A DNA stretch of 51,746 nucleotides from an uncultured Campylobacter sp. (GCA_900539505.1 UQCL01000008.1:1-51746), one strand, 5' to 3'; shown: positions 33,971-43,487, counted from the stretch's first letter. Numbers and translations: made by a program. The notes: generated by a model not told the origin, from the letters alone.

Positions 33971-35260
33971 ATGGATCGCCCGAATAACGAAGTGCTCGAT
34001 ATCACGCTACCTGAGGCGAAGGAGCGCTCGCTAGCGGGCGTTTTTTTTAAGATCGCAGCTCTGCCGATCGCGGTTTTTGTGGTGTTTTTGCTGGGCTATT
34101 TGGGGCTTATCGGGCTGAAGGTAGAAACGCACTCGATCCTGATGCTTGCGGTTTTGCTCATTATTGCACTAATTTTAGCTCGTCATAATGCAGAATACGG
34201 CTGCTTAAATTTTCAAAATAATATCGATGACTTCAAGCGCGAGCTGAAAAATTACATCGTCGCCAATCTCTTAAGTATCGGCGGTAAAAAAAAATCAGAT
34301 GCCAGCTTTGATCTTTTTGTGGACGAATACGGCTACTCGCTGCGTAATCAAAACTACGCTTCCGTCGCGTCTGCAGTCTTTCCGATGCTTGGAATTTTAG
34401 GAACTTTCATCTCGATTGCGATTTCGATGCCGCACTTTTCCTCAAGCAATATCGATGGGCTCGAAACCGAGATTGCGCAGCTTCTAGGCGGCGTAGGTAC
34501 AGCATTTTACGTCTCGATCTATGGAATCTTTTTGGCGCTTTGGTGGATATATTTTGAGAAAAAGGGCATTAGTAAATATGAGCGTCTGCTCATTAAATAC
34601 AAAAATTCCACTAAAAATTTTTTCTGGAACAAAGACGAAATAACACAGGGTTATCTGAATGAAATTTTAAACGCTAATTCTGAAATTTCGCGCTCATTTG
34701 CTATGATGAGCTCTACGAATTTTACTGAAAGGCTAAACCGCCTAATCGATGAAAAAATTGGCGCGTTTGAAAGCGTGATGGAAGCCGAGAAGCGAAGTAT
34801 GGCGATTACACAAGAAGAGCTTGAAAAAGCAGGAGAGATGATCCAAAGGACAAATCTCGCTCACGGTGAGTTAGATAAGAGCTTCGCTCAAATTTTATCT
34901 GCGCTCAAGTCTGTGTCTGCAAGCCTAATCGAAATTCAAAACGGAATTTCCGCGCAGTATCTAAGCCAGTCTAAGACTTTAACGGATGGGCAAGGCGAGC
35001 TGGCTAACGTTACGAGTGCATTAAGCGCTCAAATCAAGAGCCTAAATGCTTCCTTGGGCGGGTTTGCGGGCGAAATTTCAAGTTCGCAGAATGCTTACGC
35101 CGCTAAAATTGACGCTAGCTTTAAGGGACTAAGCGCGGATTTGAAGGCACTTTTAGCTGGAGAGGGCGCTGCGCGGACGAGCAACGAAAGCATCATCGAA
35201 GAGCTTCGCAAAACGCTTGCGAGCATCGATGAAAAAGCACTTTTAGATGAAAACGAATAA
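33971..35260 (+). CDS. MotA/TolQ/ExbB-like channel protein with a long coiled-coil tail (ZorA-like)
   Basis: 429 residues with four membrane helices at about 25-48, 54-70, 130-152 and 170-195. The last two carry the proton-channel pattern (FPMLGILGTFISIAI, LLGGVGTAFYVSIYGIFLALWW) known from MotA, TolQ and ZorA. Residues about 200-429 form a long helical tail rich in Ser, Glu and Lys. This architecture matches ZorA and homologous stator pairs more than flagellar MotA. C. jejuni has a comparable pair after fba. It overlaps its MotB-like partner by 14 bp, so the two are translated together. Confidence 0.85.
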   Translation: MDRPNNEVLDITLPEAKERSLAGVFFKIAALPIAVFVVFLLGYLGLIGLKVETHSILMLAVLLIIALILARHNAEYGCLNFQNNIDDFKRELKNYIVANLLSIGGKKKSDASFDLFVDEYGYSLRNQNYASVASAVFPMLGILGTFISIAISMPHFSSSNIDGLETEIAQLLGGVGTAFYVSIYGIFLALWWIYFEKKGISKYERLLIKYKNSTKNFFWNKDEITQGYLNEILNANSEISRSFAMMSSTNFTERLNRLIDEKIGAFESVMEAEKRSMAITQEELEKAGEMIQRTNLAHGELDKSFAQILSALKSVSASLIEIQNGISAQYLSQSKTLTDGQGELANVTSALSAQIKSLNASLGGFAGEISSSQNAYAAKIDASFKGLSADLKALLAGEGAARTSNESIIEELRKTLASIDEKALLDENE

Positions 35261-36269
35261 CGAAGAAAAAGAGACCTTTTGGATCGCGTACGCCGATTTG
35301 ATGGCGGGACTGCTTTTTGTTTTCGTGCTTTTAGTAGGCGGCATCATCGTCAAATACTTCCTCACGCAAAGCAACCTGCAAGAGAAAGAAAGTCAAATTT
35401 CAAGCGCGCTAGCAAGCCTGCAAAGCCAGGAGAAAAAAAGCGCCGAACTTGAAGCGCTGAATAAAATTTTTAGCGACCAGCTTGAGAAGCTAAACATCGA
35501 AAATACCGACCTTCGCAAGCAAAATTCCATCTACTTCATACAGATCGAAGATCTGACCGAGATGGCGGAAAAGCTGAAAAAAGAGAATTTAGACATCAAC
35601 TCGCTTCTGCAAAAAGCGCGCGACGACGCCAACGCTACGATCAGCCAAAACGAGCTTAAAATCGCCTTTTTGCTCGATCAGCTCACGCAGAAGCAGAGCG
35701 ATTTTAATAAAATTTTACAGGACCTCAACGTCACGAAAAACCGCATCCGCAACCTCACCGGAATGAAAGTTAAGATCATCGCCGATCTGAAGGAGAAGCT
35801 GGGCGGCAAGATCCGCATCGACAACGAAAGCGGCGCGATGACGCTAAGCTCGTCGATCCTTTTCGACAAGGGCTCAAGCGAGCTGAAAGAGGGCGCCAAA
35901 GAGGCGCTCCGCTCGACGCTGCAGAGCTATTTCGCCGCGCTTTTGAATAACGATGAAATTCGCGAAAATTTAGATCAGATCATCATCGAGGGGCACACGG
36001 ACAGCGATGGAGGGTATTTGTATAACTTGGAGCTCTCGCAAAATAGAGCGTTTGCGGTGATGGATTTCATCAACTCGTGGAATAAAGATGAGCGGTTGCA
36101 AAAATATCTCATCGCTAGCGGTCGCAGCTATACGCAGCCCGTGATGCGCAGAGGCGTCGAGGACAAGGACGCTAGCCGCCGCATCGAGATAAAATTTACC
36201 CTTTCAAACAAAGAGGCGATGGAGGAGATCAGGAAATTTTTGCAGTTCGACGCGAACGCTACGAAATAG
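35247..36269 (+). CDS. MotB/OmpA-like peptidoglycan-binding stator partner (ZorB-like)
   Basis: 340 residues. One N-terminal membrane helix, WIAYADLMAGLLFVFVLLVG (about 12-31), has Asp17 at the place of the proton-carrying Asp of MotB. A periplasmic coiled coil (about 45-170) follows, then an OmpA/MotB domain at about 205-335 with GHTDSDGGYLYNLELSQNRA and DASRRIEIKF (Asp and Arg that bind diaminopimelate). It likely anchors a proton-driven 5:2-type stator to the cell wall. Function beyond that is unknown; no zorC, zorD or zorE follows. Confidence 0.87.
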   Translation: MKTNNEEKETFWIAYADLMAGLLFVFVLLVGGIIVKYFLTQSNLQEKESQISSALASLQSQEKKSAELEALNKIFSDQLEKLNIENTDLRKQNSIYFIQIEDLTEMAEKLKKENLDINSLLQKARDDANATISQNELKIAFLLDQLTQKQSDFNKILQDLNVTKNRIRNLTGMKVKIIADLKEKLGGKIRIDNESGAMTLSSSILFDKGSSELKEGAKEALRSTLQSYFAALLNNDEIRENLDQIIIEGHTDSDGGYLYNLELSQNRAFAVMDFINSWNKDERLQKYLIASGRSYTQPVMRRGVEDKDASRRIEIKFTLSNKEAMEEIRKFLQFDANATK

Positions 36270-36599
36270 TAGCCCGCTCGAAATTTCAACCTGCAAAAAG
36301 AGAGCTTAAAATTTTAAAATTCTTGACGAATTAACGGCTCATCTGAAATTTCAACGGCGCCGGAACATATCCTTTTATCTTGGCGCGAATATTATGAACG
36401 GGCGGCTTGCTAAATTTTACCGTAGCCCTTACGTGGCGTTTATGTAATGCCTGCCGCGGCGGAATGGATTTAAATTTTAAGCCCGCATATTTTGACGTAC
36501 TTTTAGCGCTGTCGCGCGGATAATATGGTTTAAATTTAGACCTTTAATTTAAGCCGCAAATTTAAATAGGCTTAACGGGCGGCTTAAAATTTATGTAGG
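36270..36599. other. Spacer between the convergent MotB-like and Sel1 genes
   Basis: AT-rich word pattern (CTTAAAATTTTAAAATTCTT at about 36304) with no gene or strong terminator. Confidence 0.5.
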
Positions 36600-38402
36600 T
36601 TAAAATCCTAGCTCGTTTAATTTTTTATAGGTGTAGCAACTGCGTTTAATCCCTAGATCGCAGGCTTTACCATAGTATTTTTTCGCCATACTCTTATCTT
36701 TTTTTACTCCTTTGCCGGATTCATATAAATATCCAAGATTATTGCACCCTTCGGCAATTTCTAAATCACAAGCCTTGGAAAATAATTTATTTGCTATTTG
36801 GTAATCTTGTTTTACACCTTTACCAGATTCATATAGATGTCCGAGACCATCACACCCTTCACCGGCCTCTAAATCACAAGCCCTAGAAAAAAATTCACTC
36901 GCTTTTTCGTAATCTTGCTTTGTGCCTGCGCCTGAATAATATAAAAATCCAAGATTATGACATCCTCTACCATATTCTAAATCACAAGCTTTGGAATATA
37001 ATTCACTTGCTTTTTTATAGTCTTGGTTTATACCGTAGCCTGAATGATATAAAAATCCTAGATTGTAGCACCCTTCGGCAATTTCTAAATCACAAGCCTT
37101 GGAAAATAATTTATTTGCTATTTGGTAATCTTGTTTTACACCTTCTCCTTGTTCATATAAAGCTCCTAAGTTGACACATCCTAGTCCATCTCCAAGATTG
37201 CAAGCTTTAGAATACAGGTCTTTTGCTTTTTCAAAGTCTTGTTTTACACCTCCTTTACCAGACTCATATAGAACCCCGAGACTATTGCAACCTTCACCGA
37301 CATCCAAATCGCAAGCTTTAGAATATAGCTCATTTGCTTTGTTATAGTTTTGCTCTATGACTTCCCCTTGTTCATATAAAACTCCTAGATCACTACATCC
37401 TAGCCCGTTCCCCAAATTGCAAGCTTTGGAATATAGTTCGCTTGCTTTCTTATAGTCCCGCTTTACACCTTCGCTGGAACTATACAAAACTCCTAGATTA
37501 TAGCATCCTATGCTATATCCTAAATCACAAGCCCTAGAATATAAATTTATTGCTTTTTCAAAGTCTTGTTCTGCGCCTTCGCCTGAGGCATACCAAAGTC
37601 CTAGTGCATAGCATCCTATGCTATATCCTAAATCACAAGTCCTAGAAAACAATTCATTTGCTTTCTTATAGTCCTGCTTTGTATGTTTACCTAAATAGTA
37701 TGAAGCTCCAAGATTATAACACCCTTCGGCAATCTCCAAATCGCAGGCCTTAGAATAGAATTGATTTGCTTTTTGGTAGTCTTGCTTTACGCCGCCATCT
37801 CCTTTTTCGTATAAAACTCCAAGATTATGACAGCTTTCGCCATGTTTTAAATCGCAAGCTTTCAAATATAGCTCGCTTGCTTTTTTATAATCCTGTTTTA
37901 CGCCTTCGCCCGAGGCATATAAAAGCCCGAGATTGTAGCATCCGCGGCCTTCTTGCAAATCGCAAGCTTTGGAAAGCAGTTCGATCGCTTTTTTGTAATC
38001 TTGCTTTACTCCCTTGCCTGAGTGGTATAAAACACCCAGATTGCCGCAAGCTATGTTATTTTTTAAGTCGCAGGCCCTAGAATACAGTTCGGCCGCTTTT
38101 TTATAATCTTGTTCTACGCCCTTGCCGTATTCGTATGACGCCCCCAAGGTGGTGCAACCCCAGCCGTCGCCCAAACTACAGGCTTTAAAATTTAGCTCCC
38201 TTGCTTTTTCATAATCCTGCTTCACGCCATCGCCCGAATAGTATGCCATGGCGAGATTTACGCATGCTAAGGTATTGTTATTATCGCATTCGCTTTGCAA
38301 CTTGCTTATACCGGGATCCTCTTGTTCCGTCGATGACAAAGCTGTGGCTTCTGCTAGCGATAAAGTCGCCGTGACGATCAGCGCCAAAAATATCTTTTTC
38401 AT
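36600..38402 (-). CDS. Secreted Sel1-repeat, cysteine-rich protein (Hcp-like), about 15 repeats
   Basis: 600 residues with a signal peptide (MKKIFLALIVTATLSLAEA). The rest is about 15 tandem 36-residue Sel1-like units of the form GC-x-NLG-x-LY-x-SG-x-GVKQDY-x-KA-x-ELYSKACDL. Each has two cysteines in the i, i+36-type pairing used by Helicobacter cysteine-rich proteins to staple the two helices together. Such proteins are periplasmic or secreted and mediate protein contacts; the target is unknown. DNA is more AT-rich than the neighbours, and units share long identical stretches (see repeats), so copy number is probably still changing. RBS GGAGCAA. Confidence 0.9.
   Translation of the reverse strand: MKKIFLALIVTATLSLAEATALSSTEQEDPGISKLQSECDNNNTLACVNLAMAYYSGDGVKQDYEKARELNFKACSLGDGWGCTTLGASYEYGKGVEQDYKKAAELYSRACDLKNNIACGNLGVLYHSGKGVKQDYKKAIELLSKACDLQEGRGCYNLGLLYASGEGVKQDYKKASELYLKACDLKHGESCHNLGVLYEKGDGGVKQDYQKANQFYSKACDLEIAEGCYNLGASYYLGKHTKQDYKKANELFSRTCDLGYSIGCYALGLWYASGEGAEQDFEKAINLYSRACDLGYSIGCYNLGVLYSSSEGVKRDYKKASELYSKACNLGNGLGCSDLGVLYEQGEVIEQNYNKANELYSKACDLDVGEGCNSLGVLYESGKGGVKQDFEKAKDLYSKACNLGDGLGCVNLGALYEQGEGVKQDYQIANKLFSKACDLEIAEGCYNLGFLYHSGYGINQDYKKASELYSKACDLEYGRGCHNLGFLYYSGAGTKQDYEKASEFFSRACDLEAGEGCDGLGHLYESGKGVKQDYQIANKLFSKACDLEIAEGCNNLGYLYESGKGVKKDKSMAKKYYGKACDLGIKRSCYTYKKLNELGF
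36744..36820. repeat. 77-bp identical segment in the Sel1 gene, copy 1
   Basis: Identical over 77 bp to 37068-37144. The offset is 324 bp, exactly three 108-bp Sel1 units, indicating a recent duplication or conversion of three units. Confidence 0.9.
37068..37144. repeat. 77-bp identical segment in the Sel1 gene, copy 2
   Basis: See 36744-36820; both encode the protein segment KQDYQIANKLFSKACDLEIA. Confidence 0.9.
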
Positions 38403-38549
38403 AAATTGCTCCGTTTAAAATTTCGGCTATTTTATTTCATTTTCGCTTAATCTTTTGAAAATCGGCGAGCTGTAAATTTGCGCAGCCGCAAGCTTAAAGG
38501 CGAAATTTAGCAAAAAGCGTTAAAATTCCAAGCAGTACAAGGAGCGAAA

Positions 38550-39839
38550 ATGAAAATTTTAAGAAGCACGGACGCAAATTTTAAAGAGGAATTTGCGAGG
38601 TTGGTGCGCCGCGGCGAGACGGATATGAGATCGGTAATGCCCATCGTAAGCGGCATCATCGAGGAGATTAGAGCGCGCGGCGATGAGGCGCTAGCTGAAC
38701 AGATAGAGAAATTTGACAGATGGCGCGTGCAGGGCGATCTGGCTATCACGCAAGAGCAGATGAGCCGTGCGTATGAAAATTTAACCACGGAGCTTAAAAA
38801 CGCGCTACAGGTCGCATATGAGCGCATCTACGCTTATCATGAAAAACAGCTTGAGAGAAGCTGGTTCAGCTTCGATCCAAGCGGCGCGATGCTTGGGCAA
38901 AAGATCACGCCGGTAGATCGCGCGGGGCTGTATATCCCGGGCGGCAAGGCGGCGTATCCAAGCTCGCTTCTAATGAACGCTATCCCCGCAATCGTCGCGG
39001 GCGTGGAGGATATCAGCGTCTGCACCCCTGCCGTAGGCGGCGTCGTAAATGAGCTGCTGCTCGCGGCGATGCATGTGCTAGGGATCAAAAAGGCCTACAA
39101 GGTGGGCGGCGCGAGCGCGATCGCGGCGATGGCATACGGTACGCGCACGATCGGCAAAGTCGATGTCATCACGGGCCCTGGGAATATCTTCGTAGCGACC
39201 GCCAAAAAGCTCGTATTCGGCGATGTGAATATCGATATGATCGCGGGCCCTAGCGAAGTGGGCATCATCGCAAACGCCGCGGCAAATCCGCGCAATATCG
39301 CCGTGGATCTACTCAGCCAAGCCGAGCACGACGAGATCGCAAGCAGCTTTTTGATAAGCGACGATGAAAAATTTGCTCTTGCCGTCGCAGAGCACATCGA
39401 GCGCGAGCTTCCTACGCTTGCGCGTGAACCGATCGCCCGCGCCAGCGTGCAAAACAAGGGCGCAGTCATCATCGCACGCGATATGAACGAGTGCGTGGGG
39501 CTGATGAACGAGCTTGCGGTCGAGCACCTCGAGATCGCGACCGAGAACGCCTACGAGCTGCTTCCGCGTATACGCCACGCAGGCGCGATATTTTTGGGCC
39601 ACTACACGCCCGAAGCGATGGGCGATTACCTCGCAGGCCCTAACCATACGCTGCCGACTGGCGGAAGCGCGCGATTTTTCTCGCCTCTTGGGGTTTATAA
39701 CTTCATCAAACGAAGCTCGATCATAGCGCTAAATAAGCGCGCCATAGACGAGCTCGGAGGCGCGTGCATGGCGCTAGCGGACGCCGAAGGGCTCGGCGCG
39801 CACAAAAAATCGGTACAGATTAGATTTGAAGAGAAGTGA
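38550..39839 (+). CDS. hisD: Histidinol dehydrogenase
   Basis: Last two oxidations of histidine synthesis, zinc- and NAD-dependent. 429 residues, full length. DRAGLYIPGGKAAYPSSLLM, VDVITGPGNIFVATAKK, MIAGPSEVGIIANAAANP, LLSQAEHDEIA (catalytic and metal residues) and AGPNHTLPTGGSARFFSPL are all present. RBS AAGGAGCG. No other his gene is adjacent. Confidence 0.97.
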   Translation: MKILRSTDANFKEEFARLVRRGETDMRSVMPIVSGIIEEIRARGDEALAEQIEKFDRWRVQGDLAITQEQMSRAYENLTTELKNALQVAYERIYAYHEKQLERSWFSFDPSGAMLGQKITPVDRAGLYIPGGKAAYPSSLLMNAIPAIVAGVEDISVCTPAVGGVVNELLLAAMHVLGIKKAYKVGGASAIAAMAYGTRTIGKVDVITGPGNIFVATAKKLVFGDVNIDMIAGPSEVGIIANAAANPRNIAVDLLSQAEHDEIASSFLISDDEKFALAVAEHIERELPTLAREPIARASVQNKGAVIIARDMNECVGLMNELAVEHLEIATENAYELLPRIRHAGAIFLGHYTPEAMGDYLAGPNHTLPTGGSARFFSPLGVYNFIKRSSIIALNKRAIDELGGACMALADAEGLGAHKKSVQIRFEEK

Positions 39840-40177
39840 TTTTGCGGCGGTAACGAAATTACGAAATGAAATTTTAAAAAAGCGGCTCAGGGCTTAAATT
39901 TACCCGCATATGGCTTAAGGCGGTTTGCGCATACAGCTTAAAAATTGCGAAGCGAAATTTTAAAAAGCACCGGCGGCAGTTGCGAAACCAAGAGCTGAAA
40001 TTTTAAAATTTAAAGACAAGTTAAATTTTAAAAAACGTAAGCGTCGCGGCGAGAGTAAAATTTTAAAATTTCAAAAGCGCTATAAATTTAAAAAAACGGC
40101 CGTATTTGATTAAAATTTAAGGCAAATTTACTAAGCAAAATGATATACTTTCGCTGATTTTTTACAAGGAGAGAAAA
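39840..40177. other. Repeat-rich spacer upstream of the small secreted protein
   Basis: Five or six copies of GAAATTTTAAAA-type words between 39865 and 40095. TATACT at 40144-40149 is a plausible -10 box for the next gene, 29 bases before its ATG. Confidence 0.55.
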
Positions 40178-40468
40178 ATGAAAAAATCACTTTTAGTTTT
40201 GGCTAGTTTTGGCTTTGCGCTAAGTCTTGGCGCCGCAGATCTTTCAGATAGCTGCAAGGAGTACTTCGCAGACCTTGACAAGATGGTCGATACCTACAAA
40301 CAAGCCGGTCAAGAGCAGCAGGTCAAGATGTATGAGGATCAAAAAAAGCAGTCTATGGATCAGATCAGCGCACTTCCTAAGGAGCAGCAAGAGGCCACTT
40401 GCAAACAAGCTAAAGAGATATTTAAGCAGATGATGGATCAGATGAAACAACAAGGCGCTATGAAATAA
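40178..40468 (+). CDS. Small secreted helical protein, two cysteines
   Basis: 96 residues with a signal peptide (MKKSLLVLASFGFALSLGAA). The mature part is about 75 residues, helical, and rich in Gln, Lys, Asp and Met, with Cys26 and Cys75 that could form one disulfide. The sequence (DSCKEYFADLDKMVDTYKQ, KEQQEATCKQAKE) resembles small periplasmic proteins of Campylobacter and Pasteurellaceae grouped as a domain of unknown function (I believe DUF5339, from memory). Own promoter, RBS AAGGAGAG and terminator, so it may be well expressed. Confidence 0.85.
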   Translation: MKKSLLVLASFGFALSLGAADLSDSCKEYFADLDKMVDTYKQAGQEQQVKMYEDQKKQSMDQISALPKEQQEATCKQAKEIFKQMMDQMKQQGAMK

Positions 40469-40501
40469 GCACCTTGGCGGGCACGATGATGCCCTCTTCA
40501 G

Positions 40502-40537
40502 TCGCGGCGATGTGATATCGTCGCGATTAATTCTTTT
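40502..40537 (+). terminator. Probable terminator of the small secreted protein gene
   Basis: Stem TCGCGGCGAT / ATCGTCGCGA (40502-40511 with 40517-40526, one G-T pair) with a 5-base loop. It is followed by TTAATTCTTTTT. Confidence 0.7.
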
Positions 40538-40932
40538 TAAACTCACACTTTTATTTTAAAAATTTTTAAATTTTAAAATTCGGATGTTTTATCCTCGTTG
40601 CTTTCGGGGTTTGCTAAGAATTTCAAATTTGACATTCGGCTCGTTACAGGAAGTTAAAACGAAATAAAGCGCTCACCGTCGTTAAAATGCTCCGCAAGAC
40701 AACGCATCTTAGTGGGACGCTGCGGTGTACCAAAGATTTACGAGCCGTTTTGGCGCGGCTCGAAACAGTGTCTCATCAATATGATGAATTCGAGGCTCGG
40801 TTTAAGCGTTATTTTATCGCGATTTAAAATAGCTGGACTCATAGATAGAGCAAATTCGCGTCTCAGTTTGCGGCTCTGCTTATGAATTTACGGCTTTACG
40901 ACCAAAAACATCTCGCAAGATCGCCTTGAATT
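40538..40932. other. Spacer, no gene seen
   Basis: Starts with AATTTTTAAATTTTAAAATTC. GAGCCGTTTTGGCGCGGCTCG at about 40741-40761 can form a short hairpin. Nothing else is recognised. Confidence 0.5.
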
Positions 40933-41550
40933 TTAATCCTTAGTAACGATCGTGCCGTTTTGTATTTCGTGCACATGGGCATTTCTGTGCAGCTCTTTAC
41001 CGCCATCTAAAGTATAGTAGTGCGTTGTTACTGTGCAGCGCAAATCGGCGTCGATGACGAACTCCTGCTTGGCGCGCATCGGCGGCTTGCTTTTACCGCA
41101 GTGCACGTAATCGGCGTAAATTTCGCGACAATCGCTTATACGAAATGCGTCGTTTAAAAGGCACATAAAAACATATTCGCGCCCACGTTCGCTATCTTGG
41201 AAATCCCCCAGATAAAGCCTTAGCAGAATTGTTTTGACGCTCTTTTCTGGCAAACGACAAGCCCTTATGTCTTTGATCCTCTCCCAATACGCGCTTAGAT
41301 TGTCGATTAAAAAATTCTCTTTTGCAAACGAAAACAGCTCATTTTTATCAAGTAAATTTTTATCGATAGCCGCTAAGGGCGAAATTTCTCCCGGATAGCG
41401 AATCGGCAGTTGCGCGATCGGTAGATCGTCGTAGATATCTTTCATACTCTGATAAATCTCTGGCCGCGGCGCATCGTCTCCCTTGGCCGCGGCATTTTCC
41501 ATGCCGCATAGCGCAAGTAGGCACAGCAAAAATATCCACACCTGCTTCAT
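40933..41550 (-). CDS. Secreted protein of unknown function
   Basis: 205 residues from ATG 41550, chosen because GAGGGGAAAT lies upstream and a signal peptide follows (MKQVWIFLLCLLALCGMENAAA); an in-frame start 15 codons earlier lacks support. The mature part has cysteines at RACRLPEK, FMCLLND, SDCREIYADYVHCGK and LRCTVTTHYY, which suggests disulfides in the periplasm. The last 60 residues look beta-rich. Family not recognised. Confidence 0.78.
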   Translation of the reverse strand: MKQVWIFLLCLLALCGMENAAAKGDDAPRPEIYQSMKDIYDDLPIAQLPIRYPGEISPLAAIDKNLLDKNELFSFAKENFLIDNLSAYWERIKDIRACRLPEKSVKTILLRLYLGDFQDSERGREYVFMCLLNDAFRISDCREIYADYVHCGKSKPPMRAKQEFVIDADLRCTVTTHYYTLDGGKELHRNAHVHEIQNGTIVTKD

Positions 41551-41747
41551 AACATTTCCCCTCGTTTCGATCGCAGCCTCTTTGCTTCTGATCATACTGC
41601 AAATTTTAAAGCTTTAATATGAAGAAAAAAGATCAAAAATCAAAGCACCCTTTTTACAACCACTCTCGCACTTTCTTTTTCTGTCCTTGCTTTTGGGCTA
41701 ATTTAATCCGATTCCTCTTGTTCTTACGTGAAACGGACGATACGTGG

Positions 41748-42449
41748 CTATTCGCCTTTCGTAGCCTCTTCGGTGAAGCTAACGATGCGCGGAGCTGCTA
41801 TGCGCGCGTAATCCTGCGCGTTTAGAATGATCGAGTGATCAAGCAGGCCCGCGTTGAAAGCGATCTCTTCAAAGCGTCCGAACAGCGACGGATCGGCAAT
41901 TAGCAGCAGTTTGTCGTGGAAGCTAAACGGCGGCACCGAGCCGATGACGCAGTCCGTGAGATCGCCCACTTCATCGGGGCTTACGAGCGATGCTTTCGTG
42001 CCGCCGAGCCCCTGCGCCAGGCGCTTTAGATCTGTTTTGTGATCGGCTGCGAAAACCGCTAGGACGTAGATCCTGCCGTTTCTGCCCGCGGGTTTGTCGC
42101 TAGGAAGCTTCAGCTGCTGCGGCACGTTTGCGCAAATTTGATCGGCGGTTAAAGTTAAATTTCCCGCGCAGGCGCCGTTTTCGCAGCCTTGAGCGCTCGC
42201 AATGGCGGAGACGTCGAGATTTTGTGCGTCATCGGCGCTTACTAAATTTAAATTTTGCGCGAAAGAAATTTGCCCGTCCTTAAAGCCCTTGATCGTGCAA
42301 ACCAGCGCCTTTGCGCCCTGTCCTAGCTGCGTGCCGCGGGCTTTGGCGACCTCGGCGGAGGTGCCCGCGCTTTCGTGAGCTACGACGCGGAAGCGCGCGC
42401 CCTGCTGCGTCAAAAGCTCTTTTAGGCTTTCAAAAATTCTCTCTGACAT
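41748..42449 (-). CDS. YbaK/EbsC-type aminoacyl-tRNA deacylase
   Basis: 233 residues of the YbaK/ProX editing superfamily, which hydrolyses mischarged tRNAs such as Cys- or Ala-tRNAPro. Conserved parts are FRVVAHESAGTSAEVAKARGTQLGQGAKALVC, VFAADHKTDLKRLAQGLG (catalytic Lys region) and SPDEVGDLTDCVIGSVPPFSF. Residues about 80-115 (SAIASAQGCENGACAGNLT) are an extra stretch with AAATTT-type coding. The substrate is not determined here. RBS AAGGAGAGAG. Cytosolic. Confidence 0.88.
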   Translation of the reverse strand: MSERIFESLKELLTQQGARFRVVAHESAGTSAEVAKARGTQLGQGAKALVCTIKGFKDGQISFAQNLNLVSADDAQNLDVSAIASAQGCENGACAGNLTLTADQICANVPQQLKLPSDKPAGRNGRIYVLAVFAADHKTDLKRLAQGLGGTKASLVSPDEVGDLTDCVIGSVPPFSFHDKLLLIADPSLFGRFEEIAFNAGLLDHSIILNAQDYARIAAPRIVSFTEEATKGE

Positions 42450-42977
42450 TCTCTCTCCTTGTTTTTGCGAAATTATACTGAAATTTTAACCAAACGACGC
42501 ATCGGCGCCAAATTTTGCAGCCTCGCCACTTTTGTTGGCACAATAGCTTGCCGTAGTCGCGCGAATTTTGTATGTCGTGCATTACGGCTAAATTTTTAAA
42601 ATTTAAAAGGCACGCAAGCTGGAGAGCGCTAAATTTTGGCGCGCAGGCAAGGGCGCCAAATTTTACAGCCGCAATCTACGCAAAAGCGCGATGAGGTATC
42701 GCCGCGTAAAATTTATGCACAGATTCGGCAAAATTTCGCGCATAAAATTTACGCAAAGCCCGCGGTAAAATTTCGCGGTTAAAATTTACGCAAAGGCGTA
42801 GCCTGGTTTTTTAAAAAGAGCGGTTAAATTTTCTACGCGCAGTTTAGCTTTTGCGAGCAGTTTGACTTTTACGCACAGCTCGGCTAGCTAGCTCGTTTGC
42901 GAACAGCTAGTTTTTTTGCGGTGCGGACATCTATCGGTGGGTCTTAAAAGCGGACCGTATATCTCTTTTGCAGGCGG
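42450..42977. other. Repeat-rich spacer
   Basis: Many GCGYAAAATTT and TTAAAATTTACGC words, notably 42640-42840. No coding frame with a ribosome binding site. Confidence 0.55.
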
Positions 42978-43487
42978 CTAAGCTTTTCTGCGTGCACGGA
43001 CTCGCGCGACGACCTGCCAGAGCCCTGCGTCGCTTCGCAGCTCCTTCCGCCACGAAAAAGACGCCTCGCTCATCTGTGAAAAGACGTAGCGCATCGCCCC
43101 CTCGCCGTTTTGCACGAGCACGATCTCCTCCGCCTCCTTATGCGCGGTTAGGCGCAGCGTCGTGCCGACGCAGCCGTAAAAAATATCCCATGTCCCGCTT
43201 GCGGGCTCATAAATCCTTATCGTCGTGCCGTATTCGGCGTCGGGTTGCGGATTTGCGAGCCGTTGCGCGCGCGAAGGCACGATAAACACGTCCTGCACCG
43301 CGGATCCGTCCAAAACCCGCGCAAAGAGCCACTCGCCCCTGACTTCGCGCGGCGTGCCGCTCCGCAGGCCGTCCGTCCACCATATGTCCCAATCGCCGAT
43401 GAGCGGCGCGAAAAAATCGTGCTCGCTCGGTATCTTTGCGCTCCGTGCGTCGCTGCACAGAGCCTTTGCAAATCCGCTTTTTTGCAT
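42978..43487 (-). CDS. Small beta-barrel-like protein of unknown function (DUF1579-like pattern)
   Basis: 169 residues, no signal peptide. The pattern FFAPLIGDWDIWWTDG, GEWLFARVLDGSAVQDVFIVP, GTTIRIYEPASGTWDIFYGCVG resembles the DUF1579/calycin-like families, where strands end in G-x-W-D. Cofactor and role are unknown. RBS AAGAAGCG is moderate. It is followed by ecotin on the same strand (17 bp upstream in transcription order), so the two may be co-transcribed. Confidence 0.7.
   Translation of the reverse strand: MQKSGFAKALCSDARSAKIPSEHDFFAPLIGDWDIWWTDGLRSGTPREVRGEWLFARVLDGSAVQDVFIVPSRAQRLANPQPDAEYGTTIRIYEPASGTWDIFYGCVGTTLRLTAHKEAEEIVLVQNGEGAMRYVFSQMSEASFSWRKELRSDAGLWQVVARVRARRKA

Noticed and set aside
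33971..36269. Complete Zorya defence system
   Set aside because: Only A/B-like genes are present; downstream is spacer and a Sel1 gene, with no helicase or nuclease.
36600..38402. CRISPR array, suggested by regular 108-bp periodicity
   Set aside because: The periodicity is the codon text of Sel1 repeats in an open frame with a signal peptide; units are not short repeats with unique spacers.
40541..40932. tRNA or small RNA gene
   Set aside because: A hairpin near 40741 exists, but no cloverleaf, promoter or known RNA sequence could be seen.
42968..43285. Plus-strand Arg-rich frames opposite the DUF1579-like gene
   Set aside because: GC-rich shadow frames without RBS; the minus-strand product has a coherent beta-type sequence.
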